Below, piece after piece: positions 53,256-60,914 of a stretch of DNA of 64,000 nucleotides. Position 1 is the first letter of the stretch. Every line of letters starts with the position of its first letter. The notes below the pieces were generated by a model that was not told the origin of the DNA, searched no databases, and saw nothing but the letters and a program-made list of their open reading frames with translations. Source of the DNA: Falsibacillus albus (GTDB lineage: Bacteria > Bacillota > Bacilli > Bacillales > DSM-25281); contig NZ_RCVZ01000009.1 of the NCBI RefSeq assembly GCF_003668575.1, positions 124,001 to 188,000 of the forward strand. Direction: 5' to 3'. The translations under genes were made by a program, and so were the position numbers.

Positions 53256-54290
53256 TTATTCTGTAGTGAATCGAAAGACCGTTCGCTGATGGTAGGTTTC
53301 GCCGGGCTGCAATATCACACCAGGGAGCCCTTCATGGTGGAGGGAAGCGGGGGAGCTTTGGGTTTCAAAACAAACCCCGGCATGTTTAAAAGACGGTCCT
53401 TTCGCTAATGCCAAGCCGCTCGGCAAATTGTTCCCCGTGTAAAGGACCATTCCGGGCTGATCGGTTTCAATGGTGAGTACTCGACCATTCCGCTCATGTT
53501 TGGCAATCACGCTTTCCTGTTGAGTATGGTCGAAGAGAAAATAATGATCATAGCCTTGTCCAGCCACTTGATTTTGCTTCGTATCGGCAATGATGCCCTC
53601 ATTCAATTTTTGCCCTTGAGAAAAATCAAAGGGGGTATTGAAAGCATCTACGACGGAACCGGTTGGAATGAGCTGTTCATCAAGCTCGAGAAAACGATGA
53701 CTGTCCAGGATAACTTGATGATCATGAATAGGATCTTTCACGTTTCCGCTCAAATTGAAATAGGAATGATTCGTCATCGTAAAGAGAGTTGTTCTATCTG
53801 TTTTTCCTTCATACTCGACTATCAATTCATTCTCATTCGTGATCCGGTATGTAACAGCAGCCTCTATATTGCCAGGGTACCCTCCATCACCATCCTTGCT
53901 AAAATGTGAAAGTCTTATACCGATGGCGTCTTCTGACTGGAAAGACTCAGCCTCCCAAAGCACACGATGAAAGCCATGTGACGCTCCGTGCAAATGATTC
54001 GGCCCGTCATTTGCCTCCAGGCGATAAACAGTGCCCCCGATTTCAAAAGCGGCACCTTGAATCCTGCCCGCAACACGGCCGATAATGGCGCCAAAAAAAT
54101 TGGTGTCATTTTCATAGTCGCGATAATCCTTATAGTCCAACACGATATTTTCCATCGTTCCTTCCCGGTCAGGGACAGTAATCTCTGTAATGATGCCCCC
54201 ATAGTTCAAAACACTGACCTTTATTCCATGATCATTCCACAGGTTGAATTTCTTCCAACCGTTTGATAGCGACACTTCTTTCATTTGCAT
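53256..54290 (-). CDS. galM: aldose 1-epimerase
   Basis: 344 residues, usual GalM length. It interconverts alpha and beta anomers of aldoses, here probably xylose or xylo-oligosaccharide ends. Catalytic His101 (NHLHGASHG), His175 (TNHSYFNL) and a C-terminal Glu in VCFETQ are present. A start at residue 3 (MKEV) is also possible. It is downstream of the xylose symporter on the same strand, 77 bp away, so it may share the XylR-controlled transcript. Confidence 0.92.
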   Translation of the reverse strand: MQMKEVSLSNGWKKFNLWNDHGIKVSVLNYGGIITEITVPDREGTMENIVLDYKDYRDYENDTNFFGAIIGRVAGRIQGAAFEIGGTVYRLEANDGPNHLHGASHGFHRVLWEAESFQSEDAIGIRLSHFSKDGDGGYPGNIEAAVTYRITNENELIVEYEGKTDRTTLFTMTNHSYFNLSGNVKDPIHDHQVILDSHRFLELDEQLIPTGSVVDAFNTPFDFSQGQKLNEGIIADTKQNQVAGQGYDHYFLFDHTQQESVIAKHERNGRVLTIETDQPGMVLYTGNNLPSGLALAKGPSFKHAGVCFETQSSPASLHHEGLPGVILQPGETYHQRTVFRFTTE

Positions 54291-54367
54291 GTAATCACCC
54301 CAATATACATATTCACTTTAGAAAATGAAAGCACCTGTCTTTCAACAGATGCATCCCGATTAAATGG

Positions 54368-55783
54368 CTATACAGCTTTCGATTTCTTTTCTGCTGGAAT
54401 ACGCCATAGGTTTTCCATTTGTTCAAGGGATTGCCCTTTCGTCTCAGGGACAAACTTCCATACGAAGATGGCTGAAAGAACACTCATGATTCCATAAATG
54501 CTGTACGTAAAGCCCCCGCTGAATTCCATCATCATCGGATATGTGGAGGAAACGAGATAATTGGCAGCCCATTGTGCAGCAACTGCAAGGGCTACAGCCT
54601 GTCCGCGAATGCGGTTAGGGAAAATTTCAGAAATGAGCACCCAGCAAATCGGCCCCCAAGACATCATGAAAGAGGCGGTGTACACGATGATGAAAAGCAG
54701 TGTACTCATTCCGATGATGTTGAAAAATGCCAGTCCAGCGACACCGAACATTCCGACCGCCATGCCAATGGAACCGATCATCAACAACGGTTTCCGGCCC
54801 CATCTATCCACTGACATAATGGCAATGACCGTGAAGACAACATTGACCAATCCCATCACAATCGTCTGCAGCATAGAAGCATCTTTTGCCGCCCCCATAC
54901 TTTCAAATATGCGCGGGGCATAATATAAAGCCACATTAATTCCTACAAACTGCTGAAAAATAGAGAGCAGGATCCCGATCATGATCACCGTTTTTCCATA
55001 TGCAAACGTAGAAAGCTTCTCTGCTGAAATATTTACCGACTGCTTGATCTCACCCAAAATGGACTTGGCAGCTTTGGAACCATTGATTCTCGTTAAAACA
55101 GCCATCGCTTGATCATCTTTTTGATTTAACGTCAAGTAGCGTGGTGTCTCAGGGACAAACCCTAAAAAGATGCCGAATAATATGGCTGGAATCGATTCAG
55201 AAGCAAACATATACCGCCAGCCTACATCATTGATCCATTCCACGGAATGCCCTTTGGCGATCCCCCAATTGACAAAATAAACAACAAGCATGCCAAAGAT
55301 AATGGCAAACTGGTTAAACGATACTAAGCGGCCCCGAATTCCTGCAGGCGCGATTTCTCCGATATAGATAGGAACGATGGCAGATGCCAATCCAACACCG
55401 ATCCCACCGATGATCCGATAGAAATTAAATGCCAGCAATAACCCCATCGTAGGCTTGCCAGGAGTGAAAAATAAAAATTCAGGATAGGCAGACCCCAATG
55501 CAGAAGCTAAAAATAAGATAGCAGCAAGGATAAGAGACTTTTTACGACCGAATGCGGAAGAAAAATAACCTGAAATGATCCCTCCGACGATACACCCGAT
55601 TAAGGCACTTGAAATCGTCGCTCCGTGTACGAAGGAGCTTAATCCAAGCCCTGTAATTAAATAGGCTTGCACAGATTCCTCGGCACCTGAAATGACAGCT
55701 GTATCATAGCCAAAGAGGAGCCCCCCAAGCGTGGCAACCAATGTAATTGAAAAAATGTAAAGTGAGCTTTTATTATTTGCCAT
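54368..55783 (-). CDS. xylT: sugar-proton symporter, probable xylose importer
   Basis: 471 residues, 12 helices, MFS sugar-porter family. Signatures: GYDTAVISGA, GRKKSLIL, PETPRYL, GINVALYYAPRIFE, DRWGRKPLL and PETKG. Closest in type to XylE/XylT/AraE pentose symporters. A XylR operator overlaps its promoter (55939-55963), which supports xylose as substrate. Two candidate cre sites lie between promoter and start. Confidence 0.9.
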   Translation of the reverse strand: MANNKSSLYIFSITLVATLGGLLFGYDTAVISGAEESVQAYLITGLGLSSFVHGATISSALIGCIVGGIISGYFSSAFGRKKSLILAAILFLASALGSAYPEFLFFTPGKPTMGLLLAFNFYRIIGGIGVGLASAIVPIYIGEIAPAGIRGRLVSFNQFAIIFGMLVVYFVNWGIAKGHSVEWINDVGWRYMFASESIPAILFGIFLGFVPETPRYLTLNQKDDQAMAVLTRINGSKAAKSILGEIKQSVNISAEKLSTFAYGKTVIMIGILLSIFQQFVGINVALYYAPRIFESMGAAKDASMLQTIVMGLVNVVFTVIAIMSVDRWGRKPLLMIGSIGMAVGMFGVAGLAFFNIIGMSTLLFIIVYTASFMMSWGPICWVLISEIFPNRIRGQAVALAVAAQWAANYLVSSTYPMMMEFSGGFTYSIYGIMSVLSAIFVWKFVPETKGQSLEQMENLWRIPAEKKSKAV

Positions 55784-55814
55784 GATGAAAAGAAAGAATT
55801 TCGACGTTTCACAA

Positions 55815-55856
55815 AGATAACGCTTTCATAAAGGTGAAAAAATTAAAGCGTTTCCA
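55815..55856. promoter_or_regulatory. two candidate cre sites before the symporter gene
   Basis: On the minus strand TGAAAGCGTTATCT (55815-55828) fits the cre consensus at 13 of 14 positions; on the plus strand TTAAAGCGTTTCCA (55843-55856) does too. Both lie between the promoter and the start codon. Confidence 0.65.
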
Positions 55857-55921
55857 GTAAACTTGAAAATCTCTCCAATTCCCCTCCCTTTTAATCAATT
55901 TTGTTACTGAATATTAACTGA

Positions 55922-55963
55922 ATTATAACAAAGACAATTTAGTTTGTCTAATGGATAAACTAA
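55922..55963 (-). promoter_or_regulatory. symporter promoter with XylR operator
   Basis: On the minus strand TAGACA (55945-55950) and TATAAT (55922-55927) are 17 bp apart. The operator at 55939-55963 is the best of the three, with arms TTAGTTTGTC and GGATAAACTAA. Confidence 0.8.
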
Positions 55964-56077
55964 GTTTTTTGGATTTTCTAGTACCCCTGAGAGAAGATCA
56001 AAAGTTTGCCGTCCGTCGCAACCTTTTTGGCAGGAAAACGTAGGAATACTAAAGGGATATTTCAAAGGGGGAGAATG

Positions 56078-56386
56078 ATGGAGAAACTACTATTTATTGG
56101 CGTGTTTTTTTTGATGCCCTTATATGCTGCGATGATCTGGTCTTACTTTTACCCTGAAGATAGTATTTTGGTTGGAAAGAGATGGATGTACGAAGAGGAA
56201 CCGGAAGTTTCAAAAACGGCGATTCGGTACACTAAATTTTCATCCATAACGTTGATGATCGGATTGCCGATTGTGGTCATAAGCTTCCTTTTTAAAATAT
56301 ACATTCTAAGATTATCGGTCGTCATACTGCCATTGGTACTCATCATGGGGGCGCTTAAAATATATTCAGATGGATTGGAAAGGTAA
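56078..56386 (+). CDS. small membrane protein of unknown function
   Basis: 102 residues from the ATG at 56078 (AAAGGGGGAG upstream; an ATG one codon earlier is equally possible). Three helices (about 5-22, 55-73, 77-92) with an acidic loop (MYEEEPEVSKTA). No family is recognised. It is a single gene with a shared terminator. Confidence 0.6.
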   Translation: MEKLLFIGVFFLMPLYAAMIWSYFYPEDSILVGKRWMYEEEPEVSKTAIRYTKFSSITLMIGLPIVVISFLFKIYILRLSVVILPLVLIMGALKIYSDGLER

Positions 56387-56415
56387 AAGCTAACTGGAGA
56401 CCTCAGTTAGCTTTT
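56385..56415. terminator. bidirectional terminator
   Basis: AAAAGCTAACTG (56385-56396) pairs with CAGTTAGCTTTT (56404-56415), between convergent genes. Confidence 0.85.
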
Positions 56416-56441
56416 ATTGTGTATTTTTTATTTGGCATACG

Positions 56442-56696
56442 TTAATTCATAAAAGATAAAATTTTTTCTTTCAAGTTGCTTTTACTGGTGAAAATAATAT
56501 AGGTTTCTGATCTGGTTTTAATCACTACACGATTTGTGGTTCCATAGGGGAATCCAATTCTTATTGCTTCTTTATCTTCTCCGCCATATGTATCGTCATT
56601 CTGCACTTCTTTAATTTCGGATAAGGGTATGTCGATTTTACTTAGCTGCCACTTCATTTGCAGGTGTTGGCCATTTCTCGATACCTTTACTTCCAT
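56442..56696 (-). CDS. SunI/YnzG-like PH-fold protein
   Basis: 84 residues from the ATG at 56696, 8 bases after GGAG; a GTG at 56705 overlaps that site. MEVKVSRNGQHLQMKWQLSK, LSEIKEVQNDDTYGG and AIRIGFPYGTTNRVVIKT match the bacterial PH-like family that includes the sublancin immunity protein SunI and B. subtilis YnzG. No bacteriocin gene is nearby, so an immunity role is not shown. Unlike SunI as I recall it, no membrane anchor is seen. Confidence 0.72.
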   Translation of the reverse strand: MEVKVSRNGQHLQMKWQLSKIDIPLSEIKEVQNDDTYGGEDKEAIRIGFPYGTTNRVVIKTRSETYIIFTSKSNLKEKILSFMN

Positions 56697-56881
56697 TTCG
56701 ATCACTCCAGTCTTTATAAAACTATATACGTTAACTCCGAATAATAAGTTTCAGCCGATTTTCGGAAAGCCAGCATCCAATATTGGCTATATAGTAAACT
56801 AAAAATAACTTTTTTAGATTTTATCATAAAAATAAGAAGAAATTAGTCATATAATATTTACTTAATAGGAGGCTGATAGTG

Positions 56882-57319
56882 ATGAAAGAAGCGATTGCCA
56901 AAGAATATGTCGCATTGATCCCGAATCTTTTCAGCAGCTTCAGTGAGTTGAATCAAGGTGTTGTTCAGCTATCCCACATACAGAATCATGTAGTGGAATA
57001 TCTTTTCATGCAGCAGAAGGCATTGAATCTGAAGGATATCAGTGCGGGGCTGAATATCGCGAAGCAGCAGCTGAAGAATGTGATCAAGGAGCTGGAGGCT
57101 GACGAGTTTGTCATTAAAGAGCCCGATCCATACGATAAGCGCGCCGTGCTTGTGTCCTTGACGGCAAAAGGGAACGAGGTACAGGAGAAAAAATGGGCAG
57201 ATATCTATGAAAAACTGAGCGGGAATATCACGAAATTAGATGAGGAGGAGCAGATCGACTTGCACTATGCCCTCCATAAAGTGAATGTACTATTGAAAAA
57301 GATGGAGGAGCGTCCATGA
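56882..57319 (+). CDS. MarR family transcriptional regulator
   Basis: 145 residues from the ATG at 56882 (AGGAGG 9 bases upstream; a GTG one codon earlier is possible). Winged helix about 40-105: LNLKDISAGLNIAKQQLKNV, then LEADEFVIKEPDPYDKRAVLVSLTAKG, including the DxR wing. Its stop overlaps the methyltransferase start by 4 bp, so both are coupled and it likely regulates that gene. Confidence 0.87.
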   Translation: MKEAIAKEYVALIPNLFSSFSELNQGVVQLSHIQNHVVEYLFMQQKALNLKDISAGLNIAKQQLKNVIKELEADEFVIKEPDPYDKRAVLVSLTAKGNEVQEKKWADIYEKLSGNITKLDEEEQIDLHYALHKVNVLLKKMEERP

Positions 57320-58128
57320 GGAATGGGCATAAAGTTCACCTGGAAAAAGAACAGGAAACCCTGTTGATCACCCTCCAAGCCAAGGCGCACGACAGCCGGT
57401 TGAAAAAGTCTATTCTGAACGACACAAAATCGGCGGAAATCCTTGGTCAAATCGACTATGACTTTGACAAATTCAATAGTTATGACAACGGCAATATCAT
57501 GGTGGTCAGGGCAAAACAGCTGGATGCGTGGGTGGAGGATTTTCTGAAGCAGCATGGAGAAGCAGTCGTTCTGAACCTTGGATGCGGACTGGATACGCGG
57601 TTTTCCCGAATCAACCCAGGACCGAATGTAAGCTGGTACGATGTCGACTATCCAGAGGTCATCAACTTCCGTAAGCTATTCTATTCTGGGGAAGCGGGCT
57701 ACGAAATGATAGAATCCTCCGTAACGGCAGATGGATGGATTGAACAGATGCCAAATGACAAGCCGACTTTGGTTATCGCGGAAGGCATCCTCGAATACTT
57801 GACGGAAGAAGAAGTCCAAACCTTGTTCAACCGGATTACCAATCATTTTTCACACGGGCAGATCGCGTTCGATGTGATGAACTCCTTTGCAATAAACGCT
57901 GGGAAGGAAAACTTGAAACAGCAGACAGGAGCGGAGCACAAATGGGCTGTAGACGATACGAGTCATGTCGATCAGCTGGATCGGAAATTTAAACGGCTGG
58001 CCGACATCTCAGTCTTTCAATCAAAGTATATGAAGAAGCTTTCGCCGAAATATCGATTGATGTATGGCGTGATGCGCATGATCCCGAACTTCCGCGATAT
58101 GATCCGGTTGTTGAGGTATCGATTTTGA
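57316..58128 (+). CDS. class I SAM-dependent methyltransferase (LCM/TcmP-like)
   Basis: 270 residues. The SAM motif is VVLNLGCGLDTRFSRI, followed by the acidic YDVDYPEV and the late AEGILEYLTEEEV, which identify the leucine-carboxymethyltransferase/TcmP O-methyltransferase family used on polyketides and other carboxylates. Substrate unknown. Translationally coupled to the MarR gene. Confidence 0.87.
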   Translation: MRNGHKVHLEKEQETLLITLQAKAHDSRLKKSILNDTKSAEILGQIDYDFDKFNSYDNGNIMVVRAKQLDAWVEDFLKQHGEAVVLNLGCGLDTRFSRINPGPNVSWYDVDYPEVINFRKLFYSGEAGYEMIESSVTADGWIEQMPNDKPTLVIAEGILEYLTEEEVQTLFNRITNHFSHGQIAFDVMNSFAINAGKENLKQQTGAEHKWAVDDTSHVDQLDRKFKRLADISVFQSKYMKKLSPKYRLMYGVMRMIPNFRDMIRLLRYRF

Positions 58129-58171
58129 TGAAAGTGTGTTGAAAGCAGGAGCCAGAAGGTTCTTGCTTTTT

Positions 58172-58280
58172 TAGCGCGCAACTTACAATTATTGCGTTTA
58201 AATTGGATTTTTTGCGCGATTTTTAGAATTATTGCGCTTAAAACCATTTTTTTGCGCCTAACTCTCTTTTTTTGCGTAAA
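58172..58280. repeat. exact 20-bp-period TTGCG array (6 cores)
   Basis: TTGCG starts at 58192, 58212, 58232, 58252 and 58272, with a one-base variant (TAGCG) at 58172: five steps of exactly 20 bp. Cores are often TTGCGC after a T run. Intervening bases vary. Confidence 0.8.
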
Positions 58281-58313
58281 TCGCTCCGGCGTGACAGCTT
58301 CAATCATCAAAAA

Positions 58314-58333
58314 CTGCCGGGGCATCCCGGCAG
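58314..58333. other. strong GC hairpin in the gap before mtlA
   Basis: CTGCCGGG (58314-58321) and CCCGGCAG (58326-58333) pair perfectly around GCAT. No T run follows on either strand, so it is not a simple terminator. Confidence 0.5.
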
Positions 58334-58407
58334 CTGGACAAATTAAAGATTGCCCGCTTTGGTTTTTGCGCGTTCGCGTCTAACCGAAATGAATTCATAG
58401 TTAAAAT

Positions 58408-58511
58408 ATCAGCCGATTTCCCCTGGATATCAGCCGAAATTTCGATATATCAGCCGATTTTAGTATTATAACAGCCGTTTTTTCCGATATATCAGCCAGT
58501 CGACAAATTTC
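58408..58511. repeat. phased ATCAGCC array, variant copy D
   Basis: ATCAGCC-type cores start at 58408, 58429, 58449, 58470 and 58491 (steps 21, 20, 21, 21), and CGACAAATTTC follows at 58501. It shares spacing and the closing motif with copies A-C but has the core GATATATCAGCCGA. The 663-bp gap 58129-58791 holds this array, the TTGCG array, the hairpin at 58314 and the mtlA control region. Confidence 0.7.
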
Positions 58512-58676
58512 ATCAAATTCCGTCGTCCGTGAGACATCTCCTCACACTCAAAATCCCCGTCATCCGCACCCACCCCCTATACAACCTTCAATTTGTCCTT
58601 TCTGCCGGGCCCCGCCACGGCGGTTTCGCCCACTCCGCCTTAAGGAATAAGTCATAGTTCCGGAGAAACAATAGGT

Positions 58677-58697
58677 TTGTCGTGCGTGTCGTGACAA
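58677..58697 (+). promoter_or_regulatory. candidate MtlR operator before mtlA
   Basis: TTGTC (58677-58681) and GTGACAA (58691-58697) resemble the MtlR consensus TTGNCACA-N4-TGTGNCAA; the right half fits at 7 of 8, the left at 5 of 8. GTGACA could double as a weak -35 box, fitting an activator-dependent promoter. Confidence 0.45.
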
Positions 58698-58791
58698 AGT
58701 TAGGTTTCATCGTTCTTGTATCCGGTATCATGGCTCACCTATCATTAGAGATGAGCAATTATGATGATTTTTATAAGAAAGGAAGAGGAAC

Positions 58792-60699
58792 GTGGAACAA
58801 TCTACTGTTAAAGTTAAAATACAAAAGTTCGGTAACTTCCTCAGCTCTATGGTGCTTCCGAATATCGGCGCCTTTATTGCGTGGGGATTGATTACGGCGT
58901 TATTCATTCCAACGGGATTCATCCCGAATAAACATCTAGCCGGATTAGTCGGGCCAATGGTTACGTATCTGCTGCCGCTCTTGATTGGGTACACAGGCGG
59001 TAAGCTTGTGCATGACCAGCGCGGGGCCGTGGTCGGTGCGATCGCGACAATGGGTGTCATTGTCGGGGCTCCTGATACACCGATGTTTTTAGGCGCGATG
59101 ATCATGGGGCCATTGGGCGCAGTGGTCATTAAATTTTTCGATAAATGGATCGAAGGAAAAATAAGATCCGGATTTGAAATGCTCGTCAATAACTTCTCGG
59201 CTGGTATCATCGGTGGAGGACTTGCCATCTTGGCTTTTCTCGGAGTCGGTCCAGCGGTTGACGGATTCACGAATATTCTTGTTAAAGGTGTCGATTGGTT
59301 AGTCGGTGCAGGTTTATTGCCATTGACAAGTATCTTGATCGAACCTGCGAAAATTTTATTCTTAAACAATGCAATCAACCATGGTGTTCTTTCACCAATC
59401 GGGTTGGAGCAAGTGCAGCATGCTGGTAAATCTGTGTTGTTCTTATTGGAAGCGAATCCAGGACCTGGTCTTGGCGTCCTGTTGGCGTTCATGTTCTTTG
59501 GAAAAGGAACGGCGAAGCAATCGGCTCCAGGGGCAGCCATTATCCATTTCCTAGGCGGGATTCATGAAATTTACTTCCCATATGTATTGATGAAACCAAT
59601 GCTGTTCATTTCCGTCATCCTTGGTGGAATGAGCGGTGTGTTTACACTAGTTATGCTGGGCGGAGGCTTGGTGTCACCGGCATCCCCGGGAAGCATCATC
59701 GCCATCGCGGCTGTTACGCCTCCTGAAGGAATGGTGTATGTCGCAAACTTTGCCGCAGTCATTGTCGCTGCAACTGTTTCATTCATCGTTTCCATGATCG
59801 TATTGAAATCAAGCAAGAATGATGAAGGCAGCATTGAAGATGCAGCACAGAAAATGCAAGAAATGAAAGGGAAGAAAAGCTCTGTCGCTGGACAGTTTAA
59901 TAAAGGAACAATGCCGGATGAAGTCAACAAAATCGTCTTCGCATGCGATGCCGGAATGGGCTCCAGTGCGATGGGGGCGTCATTGCTTCGCAAGAAAGTA
60001 AAAGAAGCAGGATTGAACATCACGGTAACGAATACATCCATCAGCAACCTGCCATCCGATGCACAGATCGTCATCACGCAGGAAAAATTGACGCCGCGTG
60101 CGAAAAACAAATTGCCTGATGCGTATCACATCTCAGTTGATAACTTCCTTTCAAGCCCTGAGTACGATAAGCTGATCGGCAGCCTGCAAAATGACATCAC
60201 GGAAGAGCAGGATGAGCTTGTGGAAACGGCTGAAACAGAAGCGGTCGGTACAGAGCCGAACGCAGATCAAGACGACGATTTACTATTAGAAGAAAACATT
60301 TTTATCGGCAAGCAATTCGCAACGAAGGAAGACGCGATCCGATTTGCCGGTGAAGCGTTGGTCAAAGCGGGCTACGTGGAAGACAGCTATGTCGATGCCA
60401 TGCTTGAGCGTGAAGGAATCACCACGACTTACATGGGCAACAATGTCTCAATCCCGCATGGAACAGAAGAAGCGAAGAAGGCGGTCATCAAATCCGGATT
60501 CACGGTCGTCCAAGTGCCAAATGGCGTGGACTTCGACGGGGAACAGGCGAAATTGATCTTCGGCATCGCCGGAAAAGACGGCACACACCTTGAGATCCTA
60601 TCAAGCATCGCAGTCATCTGTTCAGAGCAAGACAACGTCGACAAAATGGTTCAAGCGAAAACCGCGAAAGAACTGAAAGATATCATCAATAGCAACTAA
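58792..60699 (+). CDS. mtlA: mannitol PTS transporter EIICBA
   Basis: 635 residues from a GTG at 58792 (AAGGAAGAGG upstream). EIIC (about 1-345, GGIHEIYFPYV at 256-266) forms the channel, EIIB carries the phosphorylated Cys385 (FACDAGMGSS), and EIIA (about 500-635) has His556 (SIPHGTEE). A flexible acidic linker (about 470-500) joins EIIB and EIIA. It imports mannitol as mannitol-1-phosphate. The complete fusion resembles the E. coli form; B. subtilis splits EIIA off as MtlF. Confidence 0.95.
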   Translation: MEQSTVKVKIQKFGNFLSSMVLPNIGAFIAWGLITALFIPTGFIPNKHLAGLVGPMVTYLLPLLIGYTGGKLVHDQRGAVVGAIATMGVIVGAPDTPMFLGAMIMGPLGAVVIKFFDKWIEGKIRSGFEMLVNNFSAGIIGGGLAILAFLGVGPAVDGFTNILVKGVDWLVGAGLLPLTSILIEPAKILFLNNAINHGVLSPIGLEQVQHAGKSVLFLLEANPGPGLGVLLAFMFFGKGTAKQSAPGAAIIHFLGGIHEIYFPYVLMKPMLFISVILGGMSGVFTLVMLGGGLVSPASPGSIIAIAAVTPPEGMVYVANFAAVIVAATVSFIVSMIVLKSSKNDEGSIEDAAQKMQEMKGKKSSVAGQFNKGTMPDEVNKIVFACDAGMGSSAMGASLLRKKVKEAGLNITVTNTSISNLPSDAQIVITQEKLTPRAKNKLPDAYHISVDNFLSSPEYDKLIGSLQNDITEEQDELVETAETEAVGTEPNADQDDDLLLEENIFIGKQFATKEDAIRFAGEALVKAGYVEDSYVDAMLEREGITTTYMGNNVSIPHGTEEAKKAVIKSGFTVVQVPNGVDFDGEQAKLIFGIAGKDGTHLEILSSIAVICSEQDNVDKMVQAKTAKELKDIINSN

Positions 60700-60709
60700 A
60701 GAACCAACG

Positions 60710-60740
60710 CCCGAAAGGTACAACTCTTGCCTTTCGGGTT
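60710..60740 (+). terminator. terminator of mtlA
   Basis: CCCGAAAGG (60710-60718) pairs with CCTTTCGGG (60730-60738), then TTTAGG. Moderate T tract, so readthrough into mtlR is possible. Confidence 0.7.
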
Positions 60741-60798
60741 TAGGTGTTCTTATACTGAAAAAAAAAGTCAAAAGTATGATGAAACCATTTTATTTGTA

Positions 60799-60888
60799 AG
60801 GATTGGAGCAGCAGGTGCGAGACTCCGGAGGGATCAGCGGGACAGGTGAGCCCCCTCGGAAAGCGAACCGATTCCCCTGCCATTAACA
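60799..60888. repeat. Bacillaceae palindromic repeat in the mtlR leader
   Basis: GGATTGGAGCAGCAGGTGCG, GAGACTCCGGAGGGATCAGC and CCCCCTCGGAAAGCGAACCG match the element at 19990. It ends about 12 bp before the mtlR ribosome binding site and keeps the frame open upstream of the gene. Confidence 0.65.
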
Positions 60889-60914
60889 TTACACTGGAAA
60901 GAGAGGTGGAAAGC

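Noticed and set aside
55985-56045. Possible riboswitch (CTGAGAG and GGCAGGAAAACG) before the small membrane protein gene
   Set aside because: It does not fit any riboswitch consensus I know and lacks a terminator.
60846-60914. N-terminal extension of MtlR
   Set aside because: It reads through the palindromic repeat; the ATG at 60915 has the proper binding site and matches the family start.
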